Below are positions 1-13,033 of a stretch of DNA of 64,000 nucleotides, in pieces. The stretch lies in NCBI GenBank assembly GCA_016165875.1, contig JABBOT010000005.1, positions 23,194,627-23,258,626 on the forward strand, written 5' to 3'. This DNA comes from Acanthopleura granulata (lineage: Eukaryota > Mollusca > Polyplacophora > Chitonida > Chitonidae). The position numbers and the translations under genes were made by a program. The notes below the pieces were generated by a model that was given only the letters and a program-made list of their open reading frames with translations, was not told the DNA's origin and searched no databases. The first letter of the stretch is position 1. The number at the start of each line of letters is the position of its first letter.

Positions 1-171
1 TAAACACAGGATGGAGGATAAATTTTGCGTGCTTTACTTTATATTCTTCTTTGCAATTTTGAAAGTACCAGTATATCTGTGGAATAAAAGGAAACAACAC
101 AGTGTGAATATCCATAATACTAGCTTGCTAGAGACTTGAACTCTTCTTATATATATGTATTTATGTATGCT

Positions 172-367
172 GGGTTTTAAGTTGTACTCAACAATTTTTC
201 AGTTATATGACAGTAAGGAGTCCTGTGCTGTGTCTCCTTGTGGCTGCCATAGTGTTGCCGCCACTGGAACATGATGCCGAAGACACCAGACATGACACCT
301 CACCCAATCATATTATACTGACACTGGGCCGACCAGTCCTGTTTCCTAGCTCTAACCACTCAGGGAA
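172..367 (-). repeat. Relic of a tRNA-derived SINE (family 2), body only
   Basis: The reverse complement matches the better preserved copy at 58285-58645. They share the blocks 'gaagacaccagacatgacac' (here 279-298) and 'gggccgaccagtcctgtttcct' (327-348), and the end 'ttgtactcaac'. The tRNA-like head is missing or unrecognisable. The 62-residue frame from 207 lies in this repeat and is not a gene. Confidence 0.75.
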
Positions 368-562
368 CTCTTCTAATAAATTTGTTAATATGTAACATTT
401 ACATGTACATGTACAAATCAACTGCATGAAATTGTAATCCTGTTAGGAGTTATGATTTGTGTTATATCTGAGATGGAAGTTCAAAATTAGCCTCAGTCAA
501 TTTTTCATATTGTGTATAAATTGTGATAAATGATTGTAGTAAGTCTTCCAAACTCACTGTAT

Positions 563-767
563 TTGTCCCAAAATTTTCACGAAGCATACACGTAAATAGG
601 GACAGATAAAGGTTACACAAAGGTCCTTTTGTTACTGAAATTTACATTTTTCCAGTGGTATATTAGCCTGTCGTACAAGCAAACATTAAAACACCTTACC
701 CAGATCAGATAAGCTGTCAGAGTCCGGCAAAATGATTAAACTTTGTTGTGAATGAAATTTTTGGTCA
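563..767. mobile_element. Small inverted-repeat element, family C, copy 1
   Basis: Non-coding unit of about 205 bp bounded by 'gtcccaaaattttcac' on the left and 'gaaatttttggtcaa' on the right, inverted repeats of the form GACCnAAAATTT. It shares internal blocks with the unit at 4266-4428 (...ttcccagtrggatat..., ...ctgtcagartccgg...) and with the ends of 56799-56987. No transposase, so probably a MITE-like relic; superfamily unknown. Confidence 0.55.
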
Positions 768-2787
768 AGTGCAGTAATTAAATATCTCTTCAATAAGTCA
801 TTGTTTCTGCACAAGTACATAAAAAGTTAAAAGCCTTTTGTTGGCACAAAATATGTATTTTGTTCAGTGAACCACATGTTTTTCCAAAATCAGTAAAACA
901 TGTACATATATCCTATACAAATCACAGCACACAATTGGCACACTACCAAGAGTCATCTTTTCCAAGTATGTATTAATGTTTCTCCTATCCTAAGTAGGTA
1001 TTTTCCACACTCAGTCAGCAGCACTGGTACACTCATGCATAATTTTGATTGTTGGTTCACCTGTAGGTGTTACATATGTCAGGTACAGTGAAAAGGTTAC
1101 CTAAATTTGTTGTTGTTGTTTTTTTTTTTTGTTTTTTTTTTTTTTTTTTGTAAGGTGTTGTAATCAGTGTTGTCTGTCTTGTTAATTAGGAGATACTGGT
1201 TTTGAGAATATACTTGTTAGCTAGCCCTGATTGATGGTAGATAGGATGTCACACAAAACGACTGTAACAAAGTCTACTCAAGTGTTGTTTTCAAATTGGC
1301 ATTATCTGTTTTATCAGTTTCTATACTTTTCACGTGATACATATTACATTATTGAATTTTTGAACAAAACAGGGCACTACTGTATAGAAAATGACCTTAG
1401 GATTTCATCTATGATTAAATGGCTCATTTTTCCTGATCCTGTGAGTTTAAACAGGTCTTTTGAGGTTTGCTTGAAAAGCCAGGGTGATATCCTGCAGAAA
1501 AATGTAAGTGTTAGCTCCAAAAGAATATTTGGTGACAATAACTTGCCTTTGAAAATGAATTTTTGGGGGCCAAAGTTTAGGTCATCCAAGGGATGTACAT
1601 GTATAAGGAGCACTGTTTTCAAGGGGAATAACTCTATTGCACAAGCTACAAAAACTTTCATGCCTTTGAGAAGAAATTAGCAATGTGCTTTTTGTGTCAA
1701 ACTGATTTACATGCTCCCTGCTGAAGAATGATAGAGAGTGTGTGTAAGATATAGGAATTGCATTAATTCTTTATTTAGGGTCATTAGGCTTCAGATATTT
1801 GCCACATGGTATAGAGACATTTGTGTGTAACGAAATAAGTAAATTAATCTAGTCTGAAAGTCTGCTGCATTTGGTTTCACCCAGTCTCTCATAGCCTTTT
1901 GTTCCTCATGAACTAGTGCTGTGATTCGTACACGTTAAATTTCTTTATTGATTTGCAGCGTTCATAGTAGCACTAAAAAAGATCTTCTTTATCAGAAATT
2001 CAAAGCTTGTTATAGCAACTTTCAGGGTCCATTTTCAGAAAGCTTCGCAAATTAATTTTTCATAACATTGCCTGTAAATCTCATCAAATTACATCATTGT
2101 AAACTTTCTGAAAAAAAGTATAAGAAGTTTGTAGAAGCGGGGGAGTGGGGTGGTGGGTGTCAGCAGTATATGGTGTTCCCTACCAGGTGCCTATATGTAA
2201 GTCATGTTCAGAGTGCACATAGCTCACACACCATAAGAAGGGATTTTCATAGATGCACTTTATAGTTAATTGCCCATTTTAACAGTTTGATTGTAGAGAT
2301 AAACTGTAATGGTTGGTTTGGCTTGTTTGGGCTATAATGTCAGGTCCAAGAGTAGTTTTCTTCAATCTTGACAAAGTAGTGTTGTAAAAATGGCCCATAA
2401 ATGTGTTCACAATGTAAACAGTACAAAGTGATGGAAGAATTGGTGTACTAATTGTGTGCCACAGACGTTGAACCTTTGTAGTGTTTTACACTTTATACAA
2501 ACATATGTATCAACCTGACAGCTAGTAAGTTATATTATATTGTCCTTTGTAAATTGTATAATGTTAGCACAGTTCGTAGTCAAATCTAGTAAAGTGTGTC
2601 TGGCTGGTTTTTAACACTTGTTTGTGGTAGGAATTGTTGGTTCGTGTGATACCCTGACATTTCTTAAGCGTCATTTTCCCACTGTGATACTCGGCTATTT
2701 GACATCACAGTCTGGGGTTAATCGCCGGGATATATCAGTGCTATGATATAAGCATATAAATGTTACTGTGTGTGGTTCTCTCCCCAG

Positions 2788-2857
2788 ACTTGTGAACGGA
2801 CTAAAGCCTGGCAGTATTGCACGCATCAATAAGCTCCCTACACCCATAGCTGGACTC
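2788..2857 (+). CDS. LMO7-like: Exon A: CH domain, central part
   Basis: A 70-nt exon between 'ctccccag' and 'gtgagt'. The first base completes a codon begun upstream. The 23 complete codons read LVNGLKPGSIARINKLPTP and then IAGL. This is the hallmark CH-domain stretch of LMO7/LIMCH1 proteins: an 'xLVNxxKPGxxxxINxLPTPIAGL' helix and loop. It ends in phase 0 and continues directly into the exon at 18677. CH domains bind F-actin or related partners, usually when paired; single CH domains as here are often regulatory. The missing upstream exon(s) should supply the N-terminal CH helices. The match is strong despite the short length because both splice sites and the family motif agree. Confidence 0.9.
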
Positions 2858-3423
2858 GTGAGTACATTTTCACTCTTATGTAGTCTTCATTTGTCAACTA
2901 GCGACATGGCAGATCGGTTAAGATGCTTCAATAACTAGGACTTACGAGTCACAGGTTCTTTCCTGACCTGTGGCAGGTTCTCATTTGTGGATTCTCGCTC
3001 TCCTACTGTTCATTCAGGTTTGGTGACAAGTGGTTCACTGCACTAGTAAGGACGTTTGCACTGTCTTACATTCTGTGAAGATATCTTATCCTCACTAACA
3101 TGACATTCAAGTCTGTACATCTCATAAGGGAGTGTTCGTCATTAACTTGCCAACAATGTAGACAAAAATGTAAATAATATTATTTTTTGTGCTTCTCATG
3201 ACTGTCACTGTTCGTTGGGCCTTGGTGACAAACTGTGGTTGTTGACACTCAAGTGGGCATTTCCAACAACCGGGAAAAAAGCTAAATTTCTTGCTGTACA
3301 GTGTAAATGGCATCAAAGCAATCAAGGTATTCGTTGCACTATTTGAGATGAAATAATAACAAAAGTAAACATCTGCACAGTAAGTATTAATGATCATGGA
3401 TTAAATAGGCTTAACTAAATTAT

Positions 3424-3572
3424 TTTTCATATATTTATTTTATTGGTGTTATTAAGAACATTTCACCTGTATGATGCCAGCCAGCATTATATGGTTGTAA
3501 GAATTAGGTAGAGTCCAGGGGTAACCTAAGACCATCCACATGTTACTGGCAGATCTTCCCTCGTATGGCTGG
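3424..3572 (-). repeat. Diverged SINE (family 1) fragment
   Basis: 'atttattttattggtgttattaag', 'catttcacctgtatgatgccagccagcattat', 'agagtccaggggtaacc' and 'ccatccacatgttactggcagatcttccc' follow the order of the reverse complement of the SINE at 50821-51082. It is heavily mutated and therefore old. Confidence 0.7.
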
Positions 3573-3794
3573 AATTAACTAAATGAGATTGCAATTTATC
3601 TGTAATATTGTTATCAGGGTGTGTGAATTCCTGAAGAAATATTGCATGTAAAGTTACAATTTGTTGTTTTCATGACTTGGTCAGCCTGCTTACATTGACC
3701 TGTGTTAATAATAATCATTGATTTATCCTTCTGATTATCTTTTGGTTATGATATTCTATCTGAAACATGCATGTTGCCTCACTTTCCCTTCATC

Positions 3795-3822
3795 ATATAT
3801 ATATATGTATATATATATATAT
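3795..3822. repeat. AT dinucleotide microsatellite
   Basis: An AT/TA alternating run with one G interruption. No other feature. Confidence 0.85.
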
Positions 3823-4265
3823 CTGTGACCCATATGCTATATTATTTACATCCTGATTGTTTTAGATGTCTCTGTGCCAGTTTTACCTGTGCATATTACT
3901 TACCATTACCTGTGGCCTGAGTAACCTATATTTACCTGTATTGATCAGAATTCATTATTTACCTGTAGGTCCGTGTGTTCGTTAGTACATGAAATGCAAA
4001 ATTCATGTTCATCATTGAATTGGTTCTTTGTTGCCTTAAGGGTCAATGTGTTTGTACTTAATTGGTGAAAAGTATCTGGCAAAGAGCATGAAGTGCACTA
4101 AAACACCATCAGTTGTATAAGTCATTATAACTGTATCAGTTCTCGTACATTTGGAATACATACATCATTCATAGAGAATGAATTCCAGCATCAAATCCTA
4201 TAGCATTATGGGAATGTCGTACTTCCAATATAATATCCTGTGACAGCTCTCATTGCATGCCCTAT

Positions 4266-4428
4266 ATGAACTAAAATTTTGCCCCCAAAAGTGTATTTTT
4301 AGAGGCTAGTTTTGGTCATAAAAGATTACTTTTGGTAATGAAACGTACATTTTCCCAGTAGGATATGATCTTGCGTAGTAAGATCAGCAGATCTGTCAGA
4401 ATCCGGGAAAATAAGCAGCTTGGTCAAC
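4266..4428. mobile_element. Small inverted-repeat element, family C, copy 2
   Basis: Starts 'gaactaaaattttgcccccaaaa' and ends 'gcttggtcaac'. Shares 'attttcccagtaggatat' and 'ctgtcagaatccgg' with the other family C units (563-767, 56799-56987). The right end is truncated relative to copy 3. Non-coding. Confidence 0.55.
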
Positions 4429-5919
4429 TGAAGTAAACTCAGTGGAAAGACCTTTGAAAATTGTATCTGAAAACATTGTACTTTTCTCTAAAATTATTAT
4501 TTTGAACTTGAATGGCTATAGTGTGCGGTTGCACTCTCAAATGAGCATCATGAAACTTTTATGACTTTATGTATGCTTGTATCTGTCATAGCTCTAACAC
4601 ACATGGCTATTCTCGCAGTCTTTCCCACTTCCCACAGCTCACCCACTGCAACATATTAGATAAGCAAATGTTATTAAAATTCCTCACTCTCTGTGAACAC
4701 GGCTTGCTCATTTCTGCCGGTCAGCCCCACCCCAGTGTGAGAATCTTGTCTTCTGCGGATGCTTAGGCTTTATCGCTCATAGACAGAAACGTTTCTTTTC
4801 AATGCCTTTTGGAACGTCCTATTGGAGGAGAAAATTTTTTAATAAATCAGATCTTTTCATTCTCCTTTCTGTCATGAACTAAGCTGCAGTATCAGTCACT
4901 GACTTGACCTATAAATACTTCTTTAAGTACACTCATGCAAAATCTGTTTGTGTGGTAGGCTTTCATTTTCTCCAGATGTGTTTAGAACTGGATATGTACC
5001 CTGTATTGTCTCTTTTTGTGTATCATTTCAGAGTGTTGTACTTCATGAGAGAGCCTTTTAGAACTGCCAAATGCTTTATAATGCAAACTTTTAGAAAAAG
5101 GGCCTCAGGGTTTACTAATATTAATGGAAAATAAATACATCCTTATTTTACAGAACTCCCTGGGAAAATGCCTCAGTTTTCTTTGTCAGTTATGTCTTTT
5201 ATGGTCACGGCATGTAGAGTGTCTTATAGTATTTCGTAGACTTAATGCCAGCTTTTTATATATACCTTCAGACCCTTACCTTTTGGGGTTTGGAGCAGAA
5301 CTCAAATCAGCTTAAGTAAGGAAATCTGCATACTACATTTTTTTGTCACCTTTTCTTTAAAAATATGAAAAGAAAGAAAAAAAAATATCCTTGATGTATA
5401 TATCTAGGCATGTGGCCTACGTTATTGGTGCAGTGTACAGAGCCGCACCCACTAGACTAACATAATGGCCTGCCTTAACAGTTAGGGAACGTGAGCTTGT
5501 ATACAGAAGCAATGGCGACGGCTTCTGTTGTCTGGTGTTGGGGGGGGGGGGGCCATGTTTTTAAACAGGCAGTCCAAATCTGGTTATTGATCTCTGCACA
5601 TGTGGCAGGGAGGGTATAGCAAACATCAGCTTTGATTTGTGAGGTGTGTGCATCTCCCTTTGCATGACTCCTGATTAAAAGCTTAAATCAGGCCAATTTT
5701 ATCATTGGTCAGGCCTGTTTGTATTGCACAGTCAGGATTTAGAAATTAGTGTACTTGTAATTTCTTTATTTTAAGCTTGTATGTCGATCATCATATATGT
5801 TTGAGGTGGGCCTGTGGACAGTTGACATGTCTGATCATTATAGCCCGAAACTCAGCCCCTCCCCCCCGGATTAGTTTATATCTGCTCTATGTCTTATATG
5901 ACTATGAGGTTCTAGTCTG

Positions 5920-6480
5920 TGGCTCACCTATGTCTTCCGACCTCTAAATTTGCCTGCATTATGTGCTCACCTTTGTATTTAATGAGAATTTGAGGTCTTC
6001 GCCTTCCATCTGAATTCCCATGCTGATTGCACACCTTTGTTTCCTATCAGATACCAGGATCAGATAGGTCACACCTCCCTGTGAAGGCCCATGTCTGCTC
6101 ACCTGTTTTCTGTATATGATCAGGTAGAAACCCATATGTGAAGCCCTATATCTGCTTGCCTCTCATGTGAATCAGGTGATGTCTGAGAAGTTAACCCTCC
6201 CCCCTTGTGGATACCCATGTCTGCTCACCTGTGTTGGGATTAGGTGGGAGACCTCCTGTGGAGCCCCATTTCTACTCACCACTGATCTGTATCAGATCAT
6301 GTGGAAACCTCCCTGTGGATACCCATGTCTACTCACCTCTGTGTTATATGAGATTTGGTGGGAGACCCCCTGTGGAGCCCCATTTCTGCTCACCTCTCCT
6401 CTGTATGAGATCAGATGGAAACCCCCCTGGTGAGCCCCCTGTGTGCTCACCTCTGTGTTGTATAGGATTAGGTGGGAACA
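5920..6480. repeat. Minisatellite, ~57-bp unit, partly degenerate
   Basis: The core unit runs 'ccctgtggagccccatttctgctcacctctcctctgtatgagatcagatggaaa'. The clearest copies lie between about 6204 and 6450 at roughly 57-bp spacing. They alternate between a 'ggatacccatgtct' and a 'ggagccccatttct' version, which suggests a dimeric higher-order unit. More degenerate units extend left to about 5920. Three overlapping frames (6167-6518, both strands) exist only because of the repeat. Confidence 0.8.
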
Positions 6481-7079
6481 GAAGAGTGTATCATCAAACC
6501 TCAGTCTGTTTACCCTGACTGACATTGTGCTTCTACTGAGGCAAGCCTACACACAGGGGTCAAATGTTACGCAATGTGTTTGAATGGCTCGGAATGTTCC
6601 TTTACACCAGATAAACTGTTGTCAAACCCTGTCTGATACAGGTAGGCGAGCAGGCCTTCTGAAAGGTAAGGGGGCAAGAAAATCGCTTTAAACGACTCAC
6701 ACTGCCCTATATAGTCAGATCCTTTACTGTATTAGCTGAAACCTAAGTTTATGTAGTTGTCTGTAATAATAGTAATTAATGGGGACAAGATTCTTTCAGG
6801 TAAAATAACAGGTAGAGCCAGCATAATGATCCTATTAATAATCGACAGTTATAGAATATATAAGCTTTACAGATCTGAATAATGGGTTTGCCAAAGTGGA
6901 GTTAACTGCATATGTCTCTCATATGTTTTTCCCCCTTTCATCTTTCAGGAGCATTCATGCAAAATTTTTAGTTTCATTTTCACATGATTTTAAAATTAAA
7001 TTTACAGTTACACATACCTGTCAGTGCCTGTATAAAATGCTTCAGGTACAGATCTTATACCTGACTGCTTGAGTCAGAT

Positions 7080-7225
7080 GTTTGCTAATTGAGTGATTCT
7101 TAATTGAGTCTTGTTCACTGCGATGGGTCGACCTTGTTCGTGTTTCAAAGATGTTGTTGCCAAGATATCTCTGAAATATTGCTGCAGTGGCGTTAAGCCA
7201 TAATCGTTCACTCAAAGATGGCGTC
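7080..7225. repeat. Possible dispersed repeat relic
   Basis: Contains 'gatatctctgaaatattgctgcagtggcgttaagccataatcgttcactca'. The 3' portion resembles 53521-53573 ('ggctgtaatgttcctgaaggagcattcagccataatcattcat'). Boundaries are uncertain and the class is not identified. Confidence 0.4.
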
Positions 7226-8978
7226 TGACTTGATCATGCGCTGATATACCATGTTTGTTAAATGATTCACGTATTGTATTCTGTCTTACACCGTGCCATC
7301 CATTGTTACGTGTATTGATAGTGCCAAGTCTTCACATTTTCTGATGCGGCAAGCAGCTCCAGCTCTCTCTCCATTCGTCTGTTGTTGAGCCAGATTTTTG
7401 ACATCTGATGATGCTATATTTTAACTTAGGCTGTGCTCTTAATGAAGGTCCTGAGACCAAAGCAACACCAGCTTTGCGAGGGATCATGTCACAGCAGTCG
7501 CCAATTTGCACTTTCCTCTTTTTTTGTTGGGGTCTTTGAATTCATTTCTTAATTTCTAATATATAAGATATAAAATTTGAGTATTTACAGCGTACGTGAA
7601 CTTTGAATTCATTATGCTATTTCAGTATCAGGTGAGTATAAAGAAAACACAGGTAGGAAAGAAATTATAAATTTCACTAATCTTGGAATAAAAAGTCCTC
7701 TCTCATTTATGATATGCGTAGTTGTCAGTCAGGTTTGTCTGTAAAATGCTGTTGAAAAAGTGACATAGAATCTGACTGTATAGGACATACATTTGACAGT
7801 TTGTCTATGTTGGATGTTTCTTTCTGACTTCCTTTTGGTTCTCTAACCGTTGATAGATGGCAGAAGAAGTCTGTGTACTGCATGAACTTTTCCCTGTACA
7901 CTGTATCACACACATCAGTAGTGCATTAAAATTGCAGTCACATATGGTGTACTCAGTGGAAGTTCTGTTGTAATTGTACTGGTTTCCCAGCCATATTTTC
8001 ACAAAAAAATTGCACATATAAAGAATGATTTGAAAGATGTCTAACTGAAGGACCACATGTGTAGTTGAAACTTTGAAGTGTTTATTCTTTGTTCTACAAC
8101 ACAGCTCTTGTGATGGAAGTGTTTATTCTTTCAAGAACCCTTTGGTTGATTTGAATCCTGGCTTTAACTGTTTTGTTTTGGTTTCATTTTGTCACCAGAT
8201 ATTGACTGTTTTTGAAAGTCTAATCTGATAATACCTTTATATTGTCTTTCCAGCCTCAATTTTCAGAAATGACTAAAATATGTAGATGATTGTTGGTCAG
8301 ATGAAATATGTGACCAAACAATTTTGTATTTACAAGTGTTTTTTGTGTGTATACTGCATTCACATAGAAGCCAAGTGAAATGTTTTAGATAGAGACTTTT
8401 TATTGTGTGGAAAACAACGATCACTTTTAAGTATTGTCCATGACTTCTGGAAAAGTGCTTTCTTGGACAGATGCACTTGCAGGTTGCTAGACTAATCTCA
8501 CTGCAGCTGTTTGCTCTGTCAAGCCAGATGTCAATTCTCTCTTTGATTGTCTAGGCTCAAATCTCGGGGGTAGCTGAGGATACTGTAAGGAAATCTTTTT
8601 GACTTCCTCACAATACCCAGGCAGTAACAATACATGGGCAGGTGGAAATCTCTTCTTGCTCAGTTCTGACAAAGGGTGCCTAAACAGCTTAGAGGTGTCA
8701 ACTGTGGGCATTGAGTCAACATGAGGGCAGGAGGAAGTGAAAGATATGAGACTTGACCAGTACATTGGTCAATAGCTCAGTCCTTTGCCTGACAGGTCAA
8801 CTGTGAGAAAGTCAAGTGTACAGAGCTCATTAGGGGCCTAACAGTAGGCCTGTTACCCAGGTGTGTTTGTAACGTTGAAATCAGGGTCCACTACTGGCCA
8901 ACCCTGGGGACACATGGGGTATGTGACAGACCAGTTCCTTTGAAGGATGACCAGTCTCACACCTTGCTGATTTACTCT

Positions 8979-9224
8979 GGCCATCCTTAAAAATATATCC
9001 ATTCAGCAAACCCAATCGACCCTTCAAAAAAGAGCCCAACTCAAAAGTTTATATTTTTATTTTGATAAAAGTTTTTTTAGTATTTTTTTCACCATGTTAA
9101 TTTCTTTTAAATCTGAACCTTTTTCAAGAGGCAGCATAAAAAAAAGAAGAATACCCCACCGACCAACCCTGTTTTTTCTCATAGGGTCAGGTTACGCTCA
9201 ACAAACAGTTTTTTAAGGATGGCC
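8979..9224 (+). mobile_element. MITE family A, copy 1 (perfect 15-bp terminal inverted repeats)
   Basis: A 246-bp AT-rich non-coding element. The left end GGCCATCCTTAAAAA is the exact reverse complement of the right end TTTTTAAGGATGGCC. The reverse complement of 12786-13033 matches it along its length, for example 'cccttcaaaaaag', 'ccgaccaac' and 'ggttacgc(t/c)caacaaacag'. There is no transposase, so it would depend on an autonomous relative. I could not identify a clear target-site duplication. Confidence 0.85.
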
Positions 9225-10794
9225 TCACCTTGTGGAAATCAAGACCCTGGAGGTTCAGTAGGGACAAGATTTCTGAGATTTATTGAGAGATAATTTCTTA
9301 CGCAGAAGTGCGATTAACTCCCATCAAATTTAGCATCGCAGTTATTAAAGTCACTCAGATAGATAAATATCTTATGATTTCGTAGTTCTGGTCAAGAAGA
9401 ACAGTCTTCAGTAAAATGAACTTGTTTAATGTAACCATGATGAATTCCAGTTTCAAATATGTTTTAGCAACCTTCATATCTAGACATTGCATTGACAGAC
9501 TCCAGAAATTTATAAAGTGGCTAAAACAAACCTTATTAAAAAGAAACATTGAGAGTATACTTGTACTCTGTTGACAATCTTCTCAGTGGTGTGTAACCTG
9601 AAACTTCATCCATTACCAAGCTACTCATTTTGCCTGCTCCTGAGAGGTCTAAGTTGGTTGTAGAAAATGTGTTTTACAGTTCTGTCAAAGGCAGGATGGT
9701 ACTCTTGGCTTTTTTTTGGCCTCTGAACATACAATAATGTACTCTGTCACATAGCTAACCAATCAGACTCGGTATCTATTTCAGGAAGAATTTTTGGTTC
9801 ACAATTATAAAACATGACACACCGACTCAAGGTAGCCATATCATGTTAATGTAAAAGATTCGGACATTGTTTCTAATTGACCTGGGAGAGGTAATTAAGC
9901 TTTTCCATATGTATGCAAAGAAACACTTTTTTTTGTTTGTAGTGGCCATCTATTTTAGCCTATAAATTGATTGAATGTAAGGGATTAATTGTCATTGATA
10001 AGTGGACAACCTCAACTTATAAGTGTTCATGCATAAACATCTGGCTAATTAATATAGTTGTGAAAACCATCTTGATACCTAGTTGAATTTGTCCAAACAG
10101 GAATACATATAAAACCTAGTCTTTTTAGGCTGTCATGTTTGCATATTACGGTATGCAAATTAGGTAGCCAGAAGTCACTTCCTGTCACTCATATGCAAAA
10201 TGCCCTTGGAGAAAATGACACCTGAAGTTTTTTTCTTTATTGCCTGATCAAGGTCAAAAGCACAATGTAAATCTTACAATTTTTTGGACACCTTTTGAAA
10301 GAAATCAGTGTGACAGAGTGTGCTTATTGAATGACTGTCACTTTTTTTTTTTTTGCGACAGCTGCCAATGAAGGACCAGACCTTTAAAAAGTGTATTTGT
10401 TTCTTGCATATTTATGAAGAAGTAATTGCAAATCTGGTACGGCCTGAAGGTCATGTTTATGATTAGGTGAGGTTGGTTTTGATTGTTTTTACATCTGTGT
10501 ATGTATAAAGTGTATTGAACATAAATAAACATGAACATATGAATAGAACAAAATGTAGGTCAAGGATTTGAAGAAGAAAATCAGAATTTCAAGTGTAGAC
10601 TTCTAGACCTGTGTGGTACACTGAAGTCCAAAGACTACTTCATCCAGAAAACACAATGCAAAAAAGAAAGAAAAAAAAAATACAGGCTGTTAGTGTGATC
10701 GTGAAATCTTTCCAGGCCTTTCAAAGCTCAGTTGTGAAGGGCTGTTCAGTTCCTGACTGATGAATATCATCTATATGAAATCATCTTCAGTTAC

Positions 10795-11025
10795 CAAGAA
10801 GCCTCCCACCAATGCGGTCGCTGTGAGTTCAAGTCCAGCACATGCTGGTTTCCTCTCCGACCGTGTGTGAGAAGGTCTGCCAGCAACCTGCAGATGGTCG
10901 TGGGTTTCTCCTGGGCTCTGCTCGGTTTCGTCCCACCATGATGCTGGCCACTGTCATATAAGTGAAATATTCTTGAGTACAACGTAAAACACCAATCAAA
11001 TAAATAACTAAATAAATTAATAAAT
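10795..11025 (+). repeat. tRNA-derived SINE (family 1), 5'-truncated
   Basis: Retains the box-B-like 'gagttcaagtccag', the body 'aggtctgccagcaacctgcagatggtcgtggg' and the tail 'cgtaaaacaccaatcaaataaataac'. The box A head is lost. Two overlapping minus-strand frames here (10791-11062) are repeat artefacts. Confidence 0.88.
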
Positions 11026-12785
11026 CCTCTTCAGTGCACAAGAATATGGCATAAAGCTTCAATCAAATATATATATGTAATTCAAAGCTTATTAAAGCAA
11101 ATCGCACTTCATTCCTTGTTTCACATCTCTCATCTCATATCTTGCACTTCATTTTACCCCCCACATGAGAACTCATTATTTCATTTCTTGCTAGAAATTG
11201 TCAGAAAAGAGTAGATTACTGTGAATTCTAGCCAAGTAATAATAATTAAAATTAAAAATTGTTCTGCTGCCTGCACTAGTTTCCCAAAATGTTTGTGATG
11301 GGGAAACGAGAAATCAAGCGTCATAGGCCAAAAAGTAATTAGTTAGCTGAGTCTGAAGGTGAATATATCTTGTAGGTGACATATTCCTTAGCATGGCACA
11401 CTTTAACAGCAATCAATAAAATAAAAAGCTCTAGGAATGTAATTGAACGATGTCTAATTTGAAATACGCTGACTGTTCGAACAGACATTCAGTCATGGAT
11501 TACATCATGTATGCAAGGATATTGGGCTTGAAATTGCTCAGCCTTTCACTGTTATCCATCTTTTGTCCATTCTGCTGAAATTCATTGTTTCTTGTTGCGG
11601 CGATACTGTTTGTACAGCTCTGTAAATTGTTGCGTCTTGCACTACTTTTTTAGGACAATTTTGTCCCCATTGATTATAAATTTAGCTCCCTGTTGTCAGT
11701 TTCATATATTGTGAAAATTTCTGCATACTTAACTTTAGATTTTAGTATATAAATTTGCAGTCCTTCTTTAACATGTAGTAAGTTGTTGTGAAAATACACA
11801 AGGCACTGCATGTACTGCCTCGTTAAAAACAAGCGGTCAGTGCAAAGAATGTTGTGTGCAGGTTTTGGACAGTGAGGCTACTTGTGATTTTACCTCATGC
11901 ATGTAGCACAGTGTATATGTATGTACATGTCTGCACATGTTAGTGTTTTACCTGCAGTCTGAGGTGTGCATACCTTCACCTGATTGGAATGTACTCCTAG
12001 TGCATGACCTGCTCAGTCCACATGCAGACTATCATGTCATACAAAATGCTATTTCAAGTATGCAAACAGCCAGTAGGGAGATTGCAGAACAGAAAAGTGA
12101 AATTTGAAATTTTGAATAGAACTCAGATTAAATGAAGATACATGTCAGTATAGAGTTAATGAATACATGTACATGTATCTGATAACGGTTAAAATGCCAA
12201 ACTATTTGCACTGCGCATTGAGCCAAAAGTTCACACTATATTAACGTCAGGAATTGAAACCGCAAATGCAGAGACAGTGCGGTATCTCGTCGGCTAAATG
12301 AAAAGAGAGGGCTCATGTCTTTTAGAATTAGATAGTTGAGGCTGTTTTGGGGTTGAAATTGATACCAAAGCAGCAGGGGTATAGATGTTATTTAACGGTA
12401 GGTTTAGTCAATAATAAATAATTCCATCGTGTGGATTGCTTTCCTTTCTACATACAATTAGAGCTGAGTGGAAATGGATCTGGAAAGTGGCAGCTATATA
12501 CCATTACCTCATTTCTAATATTACCAGGAGACTGACGTGTTAAAATTTGATCATGTTTATATGCCAGAATTCATTTTCAGAATAAATTCATCAAAACGTG
12601 GCTATAGGGACGTACATGTACGCGCAGACGCAAGATGTACCATTTCTCCTGTGACTGGGAGGATGGGTGGAACAGAGTCGCCAAGCTCTTGAAAATGTCG
12701 GTATTGTCATGAATACATGTCTCTTTCTGCTCGTAAAAAAGTCATGAATTATCTGTTATCTGAGTATCCACGTGTGCACATATTA

Positions 12786-13033
12786 GGCTGTCCTTAAAAC
12801 TCTGTTTGTTGGGCGTAACCCAACCTTATGGGATAAAATACAGTTGGTCGGTAGGGAATTCTGTTTTTTTTTTATTTTGACTCTTCTAAATGATAGGAAA
12901 TTTAAAGAAATTAGCATGGAGAGAAAAAATTTTAAAAAAACTTCTACCAAAATACTAATAAAAACTTTTGGGTAGGCCCTTTTTTGAAGGGTTGGCAGGG
13001 TGACACCCATCAAATATATTTTTGAGGATGGGC
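12786..13033 (-). mobile_element. MITE family A, copy 2 (inverted relative to copy 1)
   Basis: A 248-bp element with ends 'ggctgtccttaaaa' and 'tttttgaggatgggc', a diverged form of the family A inverted repeats. Its whole length matches the reverse complement of 8979-9224. Flanks are 'atatta' and 'taatat', so either the inverted repeat extends outward or a short TA-rich target was used. The 90-residue minus-strand frame (12783-13055) is inside the element and is not a gene. Confidence 0.85.

Larger units (their letters stand above)
1..2787. other. Intronic sequence upstream of the first visible exon
   Basis: No convincing exon. It contains a SINE relic (about 172-367), a small inverted-repeat element (about 563-767) and a long T-run with interrupting Gs (1119-1149). 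The reading frame at 1231-1680 looks like chance AT-rich sequence. The exon at 2788 needs two codon bases from an upstream exon, so this is intron and not 5' flank. Confidence 0.7.

Noticed and set aside
1231..1680. 149-residue plus-strand frame, the longest upstream of the gene's first exon
   Set aside because: No recognisable domain, no supporting splice context, AT-driven composition, and an opposite-strand frame of similar quality overlaps it.
6167..6525. Three overlapping frames rich in Cys/Pro repeats
   Set aside because: They are translations of the ~57-bp minisatellite and occur in several frames and on both strands.
8487..8765. 92-residue minus-strand frame
   Set aside because: No domain, no splice-compatible neighbours; likely chance or old repeat.
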